From CAYZGU01 sp964478165 (lineage in GTDB: Bacteria; Poribacteria; WGA-4E; JAJDTR01): DNA of 64,000 bases. The notes below the pieces were generated by a model. It saw only the letters and a program-made list of their open reading frames with translations, was not told the DNA's origin and searched no databases. The position numbers were made by a program, and so were the translations under genes. Of the stretch, positions 44,275-53,614 are shown one piece after another (within the stretch, counting starts at the first letter, position 1; the number at the start of each line of letters is the position of its first letter). The stretch spans positions 87,659 to 151,658 of the forward strand of contig CAYZGU010000004.1 of NCBI GenBank assembly GCA_964478165.1, written 5' to 3'.

Positions 44275-45207
44275 GCAGTCCGACGGTGCCAATGCCATTG
44301 TTTATCAATGTGCGTGCTCCGTTATTGACAGCGAAGTTTCGGAAAAGTCAAGCTCTGATGGTTATCTGCTATCTGTCGAAGGTCTGTTATAGACATTGAT
44401 TGAATGAGGAAGTTGTCTTTACACACGTTCATTCACTAGGAGATGGTCATGTTTAGGCACAGGAGTTCCTTTCTGCAGTGGGAATTGTGCAAATTTGGGC
44501 TATGCGTTCAGTTTTACTTCCATCCGATGATTAGCGTTGGTCAAAGTGTACACGGACGATGGTATCATCGCCAATGGCGAAGTCTATTGCGGCGCTGTTG
44601 TCCATCAGATCGTTCTGGGCATTGTGACAGATTCGCCATGTCTGCGCTCGCCTTCTCGCGCGGCGAGACCGCTCGGTTCGATGTATTTAGCAACAGTTCT
44701 GTGTTCACTATGTGGAGGAATCTGAACTGCCGTTTGTAGAGTGTTGTCTTCGCAAATACTAATCTGTCTATTGACGTCACACTGGTGCTATGTACCGGGA
44801 AGTGTTCTGAAACCCGTCTGTGTTTTTCAAGATCTGAAATACAGTGATTAGAAAGGTCGCAGTCCGCCGTAGTGGAGCTGGGAACGATGACGAATTTGAC
44901 GACAGCTATGTGCACCCCTATTTTTATCAGTGAGAACTTCTTGCCGATCTGGTTTCCATGCACTGGTCGAAAACCGCGCGGTGGATAATGAGCTGACTGT
45001 TGTAGCAAAATCCCTGTTCTGGAAGTTAACGGTTGAGACCCCCGTATTTGGGATAGGTCTATCGTCCAACCAGCACTGAGATATCAAAATCTTAAATTGT
45101 TCAGGGCTCGGCGTAATCCTCAATGAAGATGCCGTGAGAGAAAACATGAAAGAGGATTTTGGATTGTTTACTGATTCATTTTTAGATGATAAACCACAGG
45201 AGGATGC
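44275..45207. other. Intergenic region with a possible enolase-superfamily relic
   Basis: About 930 bases without an intact gene. Only 44534-44641 reads as protein (LVKVYTDDGIIANGEVYCG), like the first beta strands of mandelate-racemase-type proteins. The rest is open in no frame. The relic suggests a second enolase-superfamily gene was once here. Confidence 0.4.
44534..44641 (+). pseudogene. Enolase-superfamily N-terminal relic
   Basis: A 36-codon piece with LVKVYTDDGIIANGEVYCG, the phrase that usually opens the capping domain of MR/MLE proteins (compare TDEGFTGLGE in the 38.7 kb pseudogene). No continuation was found. Low certainty because the stretch is short. Confidence 0.3.
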
Positions 45208-45786
45208 ATGCGTATTATTGCCGTTGGATGTGAATATACTGGTGTTACGACATTACTCGAAGGCCTCATGACTTGGGGACATGAACAGAACATAAATCAT
45301 CATCTGGATGACCATTTTACCATCCCAGATCGTCAGCATTTGGCACCCGAAGACATGGTGGCGATGGTCAATCTCTCCGCTGCTCTCAAGGAGAGATTTC
45401 AGCGGATGCAACTCGTCTACCATGTTCGATTACTGAATCGATATGAACATATATTGCTCGGTGGTTTTCACATTGAAGAAAGTATCTATGGCCCACTATA
45501 CTACTATCCTGGCGCAGTGGCGAGTCATATTCGGGAATATGAAGAAGAGATGCCGGAAGACACGATTCTGGTTCATTTGACGGCAAAAACGGAGATTATA
45601 AACGCACGTTTGGAGGCGAGCCCGCATGAGTATTCGCTTATCCAGAAATCAGATATTCCAACCCTTAAGTCTCGTTTCCAGGAACAATTCGAGGCGTCTT
45701 TGATTCAGCATAAAATCTCGATTGATACTTCAGACCTGACACGCGAACAGCTCTTAGAGACTTTCTTGAAAGTAGCATTGTCATAA
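45208..45786 (+). CDS. P-loop NTPase-like (nucleotide-kinase-like) protein with atypical Walker A
   Basis: A 192-residue protein with AGGAGGAT before the ATG. It begins RIIAVGCEYTGVTTLLEGL, a P-loop at the normal place (residues 7-15) for nucleotide kinases. The lysine of GxxxxGK[ST] is replaced by valine (GVTT). A lid-like region LGGFHIEESIYGPLYYYPG and a C-terminal helix rich in Glu and Lys follow. The rest resembles thymidylate-kinase-type proteins. Loss of the Walker lysine usually ends ATP hydrolysis, so it may be a nucleotide sensor, or it may use another lysine. It stands alone, flanked by long spacers. Confidence 0.6.
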   Translation: MRIIAVGCEYTGVTTLLEGLMTWGHEQNINHHLDDHFTIPDRQHLAPEDMVAMVNLSAALKERFQRMQLVYHVRLLNRYEHILLGGFHIEESIYGPLYYYPGAVASHIREYEEEMPEDTILVHLTAKTEIINARLEASPHEYSLIQKSDIPTLKSRFQEQFEASLIQHKISIDTSDLTREQLLETFLKVALS

Positions 45787-46035
45787 TTTTGCTGTTTTTA
45801 AGGAGTGGTTGTTTTCCCGATCTTATCGCACTTCAAGTTCTTGTCATGGCACATGTACGTGGGATGTACGAATTCCATTCTGCTCCCGACTGAGAACAGT
45901 GCAATGCCACATTTAATTGTCTTTCTATAAATCAATACAATGTACTATCAATAGTGTTTGCGTCCCTCAGACGAATAGGATCTTCAGCGGGGATTTCGTC
46001 CCGATTCTAAACAGTTACATTACGGAGCGAAGAAA

Positions 46036-47793
46036 ATGACTATTAATGTCAAGACACCCATGGTGCCGCCTGAGTGGGCGTTGCTCGAACGCCAGTTGCT
46101 AGAAGCCCAAAGCGATGCGTGTGCGGCGTTCTTCGATCACTATTTCGATGAATCCGGTTATCTTTTATGTGTCCCCCGCTGGGGTGGCGACGATGGACCC
46201 GATGATGCGGCTGAGAATCTACTAAATTGGCCCGTGCTTCATGCGTTGGGGGGCAACGATTTTGTGTTGACCTTGTACAGACGCGGTTGGGAAGGGCATT
46301 TGCGCCAGTACACCGAAGCCAAGACCGTTGAGGTCGAGCTCGGCCGCGACGGGATGTATTACAAAGAGTTTCCAGTCATGTTCGACTGGTTTCACAATGG
46401 CGAAGGCTTTTCAGCCTTCATGCTGGAGGGATTGTCCGATCCGCATGATCATACCATGCAGATGCGCTCGAAACGCTACGCCGGTTTCTATATGAACGAG
46501 GATCCGCAGGCGGCGAACTACGATCCGAAACACAAGATTATACGCAGTTGCTTCAACGGAAGTCGCGGGCCGTTGTTGCGCAAAGCGACTGGATTGGACT
46601 GGGCGGGAGACCCCATCGAGATTGAAGGACGCTTCCGATTGGGACATGGTGAGCGCTCCTATGATGAGATGGTTGCTCACTTTAAGGACTACAACGATGT
46701 CGTTGGTGACAATCCCATGAATCTGTCAACTACGGTGCTGGCGTTGAATGCCTACATGCTCGAACACGAGGAGAAGTATCGGGCATGGGCACTGGAGTAC
46801 ATTGATGCGTGGTGTGATCGCACTGCAGCCAACGGTGGTATCATTCCGACAAATATCGGACTGGATGGAACCATCGGTGGTGAATGTGATGGACGATGGT
46901 ACGGGGGCATCTACGGCTGGGGGTTTACGGTAATAGTACCACAAACGGGAGAATTTGCCCACCGCACATACTCCCATAAGCGCGCGATTAATGGTTTTGG
47001 TGTTGGATTACTCTTGACCGGCAGTCAACGGTATGTGGACACTTGGCGGGGCGTGATCGACCTCATCAACGCCAATGCGCGTGAGATTGAGGGGCAGACG
47101 ATGTGGCCGAATGCGTTCGGTGACCATTTCGGCGAGGCGGACTGGTACGACTGGCAGCCGCGGCCATTTGATTCGGGTGCGCTTGAAGTCTGGTACTGGT
47201 CTATGAATCGTGACGATCTGAAACGCGTCAAGCAAAATCCATGGGTCCAGTATCTGGAAGGAAACAACCCCAACTTTCCGACAGTCTCTTTGCAGAGAGC
47301 ACTGGAGCAGGTAAGGTGGGATATGGCGGAGATGGCTGCTGACAGAGCTTCTCCGGATACCAGACTTTCTGACGATATGAACCATATTAATCCGGCCAAG
47401 ACCGAAACGTTGACCCAATTAATGTTGGGCGGCTTGCCCACTGGACGGGTTGGTTCTCCTCTCTACTGTTGCCTTCGCTACTTCGACTCGGTACGCCAGC
47501 GGGCCGGGATGCCAGACGATGTCGCGGCCCTGGTGGAAAGAATCTCTGATGATACGGTAACAGTGACGCTTGTCAACGTTAACCAGGTCGCGTCTCGGAG
47601 TCTCATTCTCCAGGGTGGCGCCTATGCAGAGCATGAACTTGTGGAGGTTGCGCTGGAAAATCGAGTGATAGAAATCGCCAACAGTGCTTGTTCTATCCGG
47701 CTTGATCCGGGTTGTGGCGCGCAACTTCAGTTCACAGTGAAACGCCATGTCAATCAACCAAGCTTGCTATTCCCGTGGAATAGGACTCTATAG
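46036..47793 (+). CDS. Hypothetical alpha/alpha-toroid-like protein
   Basis: A 585-residue soluble protein with many Trp, Gly and Asp residues. Features such as GWGFTVIVPQTGEFAHRTYSH, RYVDTWRGVIDLINANA and GALEVWYWSMNRDDL suggest helical-toroid folding as in some sugar-degrading or terpenoid enzymes. NPAKTETLTQLMLGGLPTG begins a region that may be a C-terminal beta domain. I do not recognise the family. The ATG has GGAGCGAAG upstream. GC looks higher than in most of the window. It sits in the glycan-degradation block between long spacers. Confidence 0.55.
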   Translation: MTINVKTPMVPPEWALLERQLLEAQSDACAAFFDHYFDESGYLLCVPRWGGDDGPDDAAENLLNWPVLHALGGNDFVLTLYRRGWEGHLRQYTEAKTVEVELGRDGMYYKEFPVMFDWFHNGEGFSAFMLEGLSDPHDHTMQMRSKRYAGFYMNEDPQAANYDPKHKIIRSCFNGSRGPLLRKATGLDWAGDPIEIEGRFRLGHGERSYDEMVAHFKDYNDVVGDNPMNLSTTVLALNAYMLEHEEKYRAWALEYIDAWCDRTAANGGIIPTNIGLDGTIGGECDGRWYGGIYGWGFTVIVPQTGEFAHRTYSHKRAINGFGVGLLLTGSQRYVDTWRGVIDLINANAREIEGQTMWPNAFGDHFGEADWYDWQPRPFDSGALEVWYWSMNRDDLKRVKQNPWVQYLEGNNPNFPTVSLQRALEQVRWDMAEMAADRASPDTRLSDDMNHINPAKTETLTQLMLGGLPTGRVGSPLYCCLRYFDSVRQRAGMPDDVAALVERISDDTVTVTLVNVNQVASRSLILQGGAYAEHELVEVALENRVIEIANSACSIRLDPGCGAQLQFTVKRHVNQPSLLFPWNRTL

Positions 47794-48148
47794 TCTGTCA
47801 ATGTGGCACAAATTCCTATCCGTGTAAAGTATTAGCTTACGTTTAGTTCCATACGACAGATGTAGTACTCTTGTTTGGTAGCGGGCTTCCGAATTTCCGG
47901 ACGAGGCGAGTGAATGTCCCCGATTTTGCAAGATAATTATTGTCGTGTGACTGCATAATCATTACGGAGATTTGGAGCTGGTAGTTGACGCAATTGGAAA
48001 GCCCGCGATGTTCTCTGTTCCCAGGGTGCGTCCCAGCGTCGTGGGCTTGCCAAGGTGAGTATGTGAGAGACTAGTGCGGGTGGTGGGTTCATGGTGTGTG
48101 TCCAACAAGTGTTTCTATCTTTAAGCACATTGTAGGAAGGAAAACGAA
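47794..48148. other. Intergenic region without recognisable gene
   Basis: A spacer of 355 bases with no coding frame worth calling; the last 15 bases hold the purine-rich ribosome site of the next gene. Confidence 0.4.
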
Positions 48149-48988
48149 ATGCGGCATCTAAGGCTAATTTCAATTTTTCGTATAGCGTTTGTTTTGGGAA
48201 TGGTTTCTCCGACAGCGCTGGCGCAGAACGCAATCCCCGGTGCACTCTTTCATCTTGACGCCATAACACAAATTCGCAGAGATAGGACATGGGAGAATCT
48301 TGGTGCGCTGGGTGGAGTGCTTGCTCCTAATGAGGCAACGCCCGAGCTTAAGGCCGGGACCATTAGAATTCCAGAGATTGGATTTAGGCGAAGGACCCAG
48401 TGGTACAAGATTGAAGGAAGACACCAGGGTTTCTTCAGCGATTCTGATGTTACGCCTAATCTGATGCTTAAGGATTGGACCATTGAGTTTCTAACCATGC
48501 GAAATGGTCCGAAGTGGGCTAACTTGATCGTTGCTTCTCAATTCGCTGGCTTTCGCTGGGGGAATGATCAAGGGTTACGGATTCTGCTCCACGGCGGTGA
48601 TAGTGGAAAACTCAACGTCTGGATTAAAGGGGAGAAAGAGAAGGGGAAGTGGTTTGCTGCGGATGCCGTTGGGGTTGATCTTGGGAAGAAGGAGTGGCAC
48701 TGGTTGGCGTTTGTGTTTACGAATAGAAAGCACCTAGAGGTCTATCAGAACGGCACGAAAGTTAGCACGCTTGAGACTAATCAAGACTTTAATCCTGAAT
48801 TGCCCATGTCGATGACACTATTCAGTGCCTGGAATCGCGATCATACGTTCAATGGCTCGATGGCCGTTGTCCGCATCTATGACCGTCCGTTGAAGGTAAA
48901 GGAGCTGAACCGGAATATTAGCGGCGATTTACCCATAGATCCCAAAATCAGATTTACGACGATGTGGGCTGAATTTAAGAATAGGTAG
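48149..48988 (+). CDS. Secreted LamG-like (concanavalin-A-like lectin) domain protein
   Basis: A 279-residue protein with a clear signal peptide (RISIFRIAFVLGMVSPTALA-type, cleavage after Ala-Leu-Ala at about residue 25). The mature part is a LamG/jelly-roll domain: PGALFHLDAITQ at the first strand, DWTIEFLTMRNG, WHWLAFVFTNRKHLEVYQNG (the typical WHHVA-type strand) and GSMAVVRIYDRPLKVKELNRN at the end. Such domains bind sugars or proteins on the outside of the cell. GGAAGGA precedes the ATG. A broken gene follows 25 bases downstream. Confidence 0.82.
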   Translation: MRHLRLISIFRIAFVLGMVSPTALAQNAIPGALFHLDAITQIRRDRTWENLGALGGVLAPNEATPELKAGTIRIPEIGFRRRTQWYKIEGRHQGFFSDSDVTPNLMLKDWTIEFLTMRNGPKWANLIVASQFAGFRWGNDQGLRILLHGGDSGKLNVWIKGEKEKGKWFAADAVGVDLGKKEWHWLAFVFTNRKHLEVYQNGTKVSTLETNQDFNPELPMSMTLFSAWNRDHTFNGSMAVVRIYDRPLKVKELNRNISGDLPIDPKIRFTTMWAEFKNR

Positions 48989-49013
48989 GAAGTGCTTACA
49001 TGGCCAGAGGGAC

Positions 49014-50021
49014 GTGCTTAGTTCTGAAAGGCGCACGTTCATACAGAGGGAAACCGGCGTGTGTGTCATACAGCTCATCGATGCAGCGTGCAAAAATAAT
49101 AATGCCTACTACAACTATGAGCAGTTCATTGGTGAGAGTCTAATCTTTTATTCCAATCGCACTGAAATCCGTCAGATCTACCAGGTAATGACGGACTCTG
49201 GAAAGATTGTGCAGCTTACCGATGCGAAATCCGGTGTTGCTGGTTCCGCTGTAGCGGCTGCGTTGGGCGTGGTATATTACGCTCAGAAAGACAGTGTGCG
49301 AGTGTTGGATGTGGAAACATTGGATGAAGAAACAGTCGCTAACCGTTTGCCCGGTTGTGGTCCCCTGCTCCTGCAGGATCTTTCCTCTTGCGGTCGTTAT
49401 CTGGTTTTGAGTTGCCGCCCCGAATAGCTTCTGCGGGATTTACGGATTCCATCTGATTTTCGACACGGCAGCCAAAATATCGTCGTTCTATGTGATGTAG
49501 AACAGCGCGAAATAGTAATCGTGTACCAGGGCCTACTACGCCCGAAGTTCCAGTGGTATCTGACAGTCACCTCTTCATCAGCCGCGATGATCCGATTCAT
49601 TTCTGGTTCGGTAGTTATACGCGCCGCTGGCTTTTTCTTGGGCAGCCGCCCTTGCACTTTAAGGATAACAAAGCTGATAACTCGTGGGCTGGCGACTGTG
49701 CCGGTCTAGGATTCCTCTGGTTTTTGGGGCGTGATGCTGAAGATCAACGAACGGAGGACGTTGTTCCCGAGGCATGCCCTCCCATCCCAGAAAACCACCA
49801 ATACCACTGGCGGGATCCCGGTGCGTGGATTGGCGTGTTCAAAAAGAGAGCTTTTTTACCTAGAAGTGCGTCCCTTAGTACGCCACGAGACTCTTTGGCA
49901 GTGCCTCCGCCCGCACCCATCCTTTTCTCCGGATGACCGGTGGATCGCGTACTGTTCTGGTGGACCTAATCAATCCCAGCTGTTCATTGTCCAAGCTGTG
50001 TGGCCCAAATGGTTCATATGA
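49014..50021 (+). pseudogene. Broken oligogalacturonate-lyase-like propeller gene
   Basis: The first 137 codons are intact (SERRTFIQRETGVCVIQL, ACKNNNAYYN, RQIYQVMTDSGKIVQLTD), as in the WD40-like propeller of oligogalacturonate lyases (PL22-like). Then a stop at 49425-49427 and two frame changes follow. Further pieces are readable in other frames: SHLFISRDDPIHFWFGSY, LFYLEVRPLVRHETLW, then HPSFSPDDRWIAYCSGGPNQ near the end, which is a standard blade motif of this family. It is clearly derived from one gene that lost its frame more than once. A pectin-like or uronic-acid substrate is suggested for the ancestral enzyme. Confidence 0.6.
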
Positions 50022-50053
50022 GCTTTTAACAACTAGGAAGGAGAAGAGATTAA

Positions 50054-51241
50054 ATGGCCCAAGATTGCTATCGTGTGGGTGTGATTGGCGGAGGCAGAAT
50101 GGGCACCGTCCACGCTCGAGGGTATGCGTGTAACCCTCGCACGGAGGTTGTAGCCGTTGCCGATACGGACGAGGAAGTACGGCGTTTGTTCTGTGAACGG
50201 TTCGAATGTAGAGGCTATGAAACCTACGAAGAGATGCTCAAATCGGAAGACCTGGACATAGCAGCTCCGATTCTTCCGGTTCGTGCGAATGCCGGTGCGG
50301 TGACGGCTGCAGCTCACGCCGGAGTGCGCGCGATTTTTTGTGAAAAACCACTGACTGCAAGACTCGCCGATGCGGATGCAATGATTGCTGCATGTGAGCA
50401 GAACGATGTTGTAATCGCTGCCGGGCTGGTTGCTAAGAACAGGCATGTCTTTTGGGATGCTAAACGGCACATTGACGCGGGCATTATTGGAAAGATGCGT
50501 TGCATCAACATCTACTGTCGCAATAACCAGGGCGGGTGCCATGGCATTAATCTGGCACGGCACTTCGCGGACTATGCGGATGTGGAATGGGTTATAGGGT
50601 GGGTTTCAGGCGATCCGCATGGAGATCATGAAGAAGCTTATGAGGAAGGACAACGGTCTTTCGGACAGATTGGAGGACATATTCGCTTTGCCAACGGTGT
50701 GGATGTATACAGTCATTTTCAGGTGCCGTGGAAAGGGATAGAGGTTATTGGAACACACGGCAGTCTTTTCAGCGAACAGACTAGTAGTCGAGATTTGTTT
50801 CTGTTGAAAGGTAATGAGAACGGGGACAATCCGCCCCGGAAGTTCCGGCAGCTGCATGAAATTCCTGATGCCTATGTTCATGAACCCGCGCGTGCAAATT
50901 CGGATGGTAGCCCGGTGCGCGATGAAGACGGCTGGCTGCCGGTTTCGCCCACTATGAGGGATAGCCTTCGAACGCTGGTAAACGCGTTGGATCGGGGGAC
51001 CTCAGTCAACGAACGTCTGGAGATGACTACTGGTCAGGACTTGCGGGTGGCGCTGGAGATCTGTATTGCCATGCGTGAATCGGCCCGGTGTGAGCATGTG
51101 CCGGTGCGGCTACCCCTAAGAAACCGTGCGCTATTAATGTATCCAAAAAAATCGCGCTGGTACTACAAGAAGGAGATTCACGGCGAAGACTGGTATCGAG
51201 ATGCACTGGCGAATCATCAACAATTGGAAACAAGGACTTAG
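50054..51241 (+). CDS. Gfo/Idh/MocA family oxidoreductase
   Basis: A 395-residue protein with RVGVIGGGRMGTVHARGY at the cofactor site, EKP in IFCEKPLTARLADADAMI, and GGCHGINLARHFADYADVEWV in the C-terminal domain. The tail YPKKSRWYYKKEIHGEDWY matches the paralogue at 19471-20625, and the overall blocks are very similar. AGGAAGGAG precedes the start. An NAD(P)-dependent sugar or cyclitol dehydrogenase is the likely role. The gene follows the broken oligogalacturonate-lyase-like gene by 32 bases, which suggests a former uronate pathway unit. Confidence 0.9.
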   Translation: MAQDCYRVGVIGGGRMGTVHARGYACNPRTEVVAVADTDEEVRRLFCERFECRGYETYEEMLKSEDLDIAAPILPVRANAGAVTAAAHAGVRAIFCEKPLTARLADADAMIAACEQNDVVIAAGLVAKNRHVFWDAKRHIDAGIIGKMRCINIYCRNNQGGCHGINLARHFADYADVEWVIGWVSGDPHGDHEEAYEEGQRSFGQIGGHIRFANGVDVYSHFQVPWKGIEVIGTHGSLFSEQTSSRDLFLLKGNENGDNPPRKFRQLHEIPDAYVHEPARANSDGSPVRDEDGWLPVSPTMRDSLRTLVNALDRGTSVNERLEMTTGQDLRVALEICIAMRESARCEHVPVRLPLRNRALLMYPKKSRWYYKKEIHGEDWYRDALANHQQLETRT

Positions 51242-51964
51242 ACAATAACTGTCTGAAGCGCTTCTGTGTCCCACGCGTTTCCGATTGTTCGAGGTACAAA
51301 CAAGGGCATTTGCATAATGACGTTGTCCGGAGGCCTGGTGTGTCGATAAACGTTGACTCCTGAGTGGATTGACCAAATGGGATGTGAAGCCGATCCCCTC
51401 TTTACTGCTGAATCCAACAAGTCTGGGTGAAGGGATGGTATCGTTCGGAGCTCAGCAGTTCTATGGGTGGCCATTTCTCAGATCCTGCCCGTGAAACGCA
51501 GCGCAGGACATCTTATTGCACGAAGTCTCGCGGCCCTGCATCAAACTCACGGCGTTCGATTTAGGGCGAATCATCGGACTGTTTTGTTCGAGTATTTGAA
51601 AAGTACGCAGAAGGAGTGATGGATTAGGCTCAAAGGATGGAAACATAACGTTCGGATTGAAAACCATCATGCTTGGAACTACCGTGTGCTCAAGGCAGTG
51701 GGTTTTCCAATCTATACGGATTACATGTGCGAGTCGTTCTGTCGCAGGAACAAATCTCTTAGCACTGGTGTGTCTCTAGCGATCTTTGTCTATGCGTGGA
51801 GTCAACTGTGTGTGGTTGAAGGGTGCAAGTTGTAGGCGCTTCGGGAGCAAACATGTCTTTCCACTCGGCTACTGGATTACAACGAGACGTGGAAGAGGTC
51901 CTGTAGTGGTGACGTCCCCAGTAGAATCGCGTTTTAGTTAATCGGAAGAATCAGGAGGATTCCT
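51242..51964. other. Intergenic region with a short coding-like relic
   Basis: 723 bases without an intact gene. One 72-codon open frame without a start (51620-51835, including HHAWNYRVLKAVGFPIYTDY) looks protein-like but I could not match it to a family. It may be a relic of a gene. Confidence 0.4.
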
Positions 51965-53380
51965 ATGCCCTTTAATCGTCAAAAGTATCTGTTGCTTGAT
52001 TCACGGCTCATTCACAGCAGTGAAAATCTTGTACTGCGGGTCGGAACTGTCAAAAAACATCCAGCCAATCCGTTGTTTGGTGAGGACATGCCTTGGGAGA
52101 TTCGTTATGATAATCTCTATCCTAACACGATCTATGATGAGGAAGAGCGGATTTTCAAATGTTGGTATAACCCCTTTATTATCGATAGTGCCACGTCAGA
52201 GACTCCGCCTGAGGAAAGGCTATCGATTGACTACACGAAGGTGAAAAACCAACGACGCGAGATGGGCCTCTGTTACGCCATTTCTCGTGATGGGATAACA
52301 TGGCAAAAGCCTAATCTTGGTCTTGTGGAATATGATGGTAGTACCAATAACAACCTCGTGGTCCGTGGCGCTCATGGTCCGGGTGTAATTAGAGACGCAC
52401 ACGAAAGAGATCCTACGAAGCGCTACAAGATGCTGTACGCTGCAGATGCGTTGGGTGCACGATATGGAATAACGGTACGGTTTTCTGAGGACGGCATCCG
52501 TTGGGATAATGCTATCCCCGTGGAAAATACCAATGCGGCACGTGGCGATTCTCACCACTCCTGGCTCTGGGCGCCAGACCTGAAGCGATATGTTTCCTGC
52601 TCGCGTCCAATGGGCTGGGCAGAACGGCGTTCGGGAAATCAAAATGTGCCACTTCGGCCGATATCACGAACGGACTCCGAAGATTTCGTGCACTGGTCGG
52701 ATGCGCAAATTGTCCTTGATTCCACTGAACAGGAACGACAGTACTATGTGATGCCCATCTGCTGCTATGCGGATGTCTATCTGGGTTTTCTCATGATTTT
52801 CAATGCGGTGACGGACCGCGTTCATTGTGAATTGACTTGGAGTCCGGATACCTGGGAATGGCATCATGTCGATTCTGGAACCCCACTCATTGATACTTCC
52901 AATGAGTTCGGTGACTATGATTGGGGGTGTGCTTACGCCAGCGTTCCCATTTTTCTGTCGGATGAGATTAGGCTCTACTACGGTGCCAGTGATGATACGC
53001 ATTATGGTTGGCGAAATGCTTATCTTGCGCTTGCAACCATGCGACCGGATGGACTTGCAGGATTGCAAGTCACAGCATCGAATCTGACTGGCAGTGTAAT
53101 GACTCAACCGCTTCTTTGTACGGGACGGGATTTGTACCTAACAGCCGATGCTGGGGACGGGAATGTGCAAGTGGAAGTTCTGGATAGCTCTGCTCAAACG
53201 CTTGCGAAAGGCTATCCAATGACAGGTGATGTGACGGATGCGCAACTCAGATGGTCGGGTCATAAGGATCTCTCTTCGCAGCAAGGCCAAGCTATTCGCC
53301 TGCGATTCACCTTGAGAAATTCCAAGCTGTACGCGTTCGGGTTTCATGGAGAAATTTCCGGGTCGTCGAAGTGTGGCTGA
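51965..53380 (+). CDS. GH43/GH32-like five-bladed-propeller protein
   Basis: A 471-residue protein from an ATG with AGGAGG upstream. The first about 330 residues show propeller blade motifs: KCWYNPFIID, RREMGLCYAISRDGITWQKPNLGLVEY (D-G-x-W blade ends), VIRDAHERDPTKRYKMLYA (Arg-Asp pair), RFSEDGIRWDNAI and DIFLSDEIRLYYGASDD-type strands. These fit glycoside-hydrolase clan F/J proteins and uncharacterised relatives. The last about 110 residues form a beta domain. The catalytic acidic triad is not certain. No signal peptide is seen. It precedes the sulfatase and may act on the same glycan. Confidence 0.65.
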   Translation: MPFNRQKYLLLDSRLIHSSENLVLRVGTVKKHPANPLFGEDMPWEIRYDNLYPNTIYDEEERIFKCWYNPFIIDSATSETPPEERLSIDYTKVKNQRREMGLCYAISRDGITWQKPNLGLVEYDGSTNNNLVVRGAHGPGVIRDAHERDPTKRYKMLYAADALGARYGITVRFSEDGIRWDNAIPVENTNAARGDSHHSWLWAPDLKRYVSCSRPMGWAERRSGNQNVPLRPISRTDSEDFVHWSDAQIVLDSTEQERQYYVMPICCYADVYLGFLMIFNAVTDRVHCELTWSPDTWEWHHVDSGTPLIDTSNEFGDYDWGCAYASVPIFLSDEIRLYYGASDDTHYGWRNAYLALATMRPDGLAGLQVTASNLTGSVMTQPLLCTGRDLYLTADAGDGNVQVEVLDSSAQTLAKGYPMTGDVTDAQLRWSGHKDLSSQQGQAIRLRFTLRNSKLYAFGFHGEISGSSKCG

Positions 53381-53614
53381 AGCTGAGGCGCGCTCGACCG
53401 ATTCTTGGAGTAGGAGTGTGCGAAGTCGTGAAACCTCTATCTGTATCCTGAGCGCTTTGTTTGAAGAGGATGTGAAACGAGCGCTATCAGCATTTCGTTA
53501 AGATAAACCCAGTAGGTGAGGCCTCCTGCCTGGCCCAGATAAGAAGGACATGAGTTACGCCATTAGCGTACTGCAGTATCATGAAAATGGAATAAGTTCC
53601 AATCAGGGGGACAC

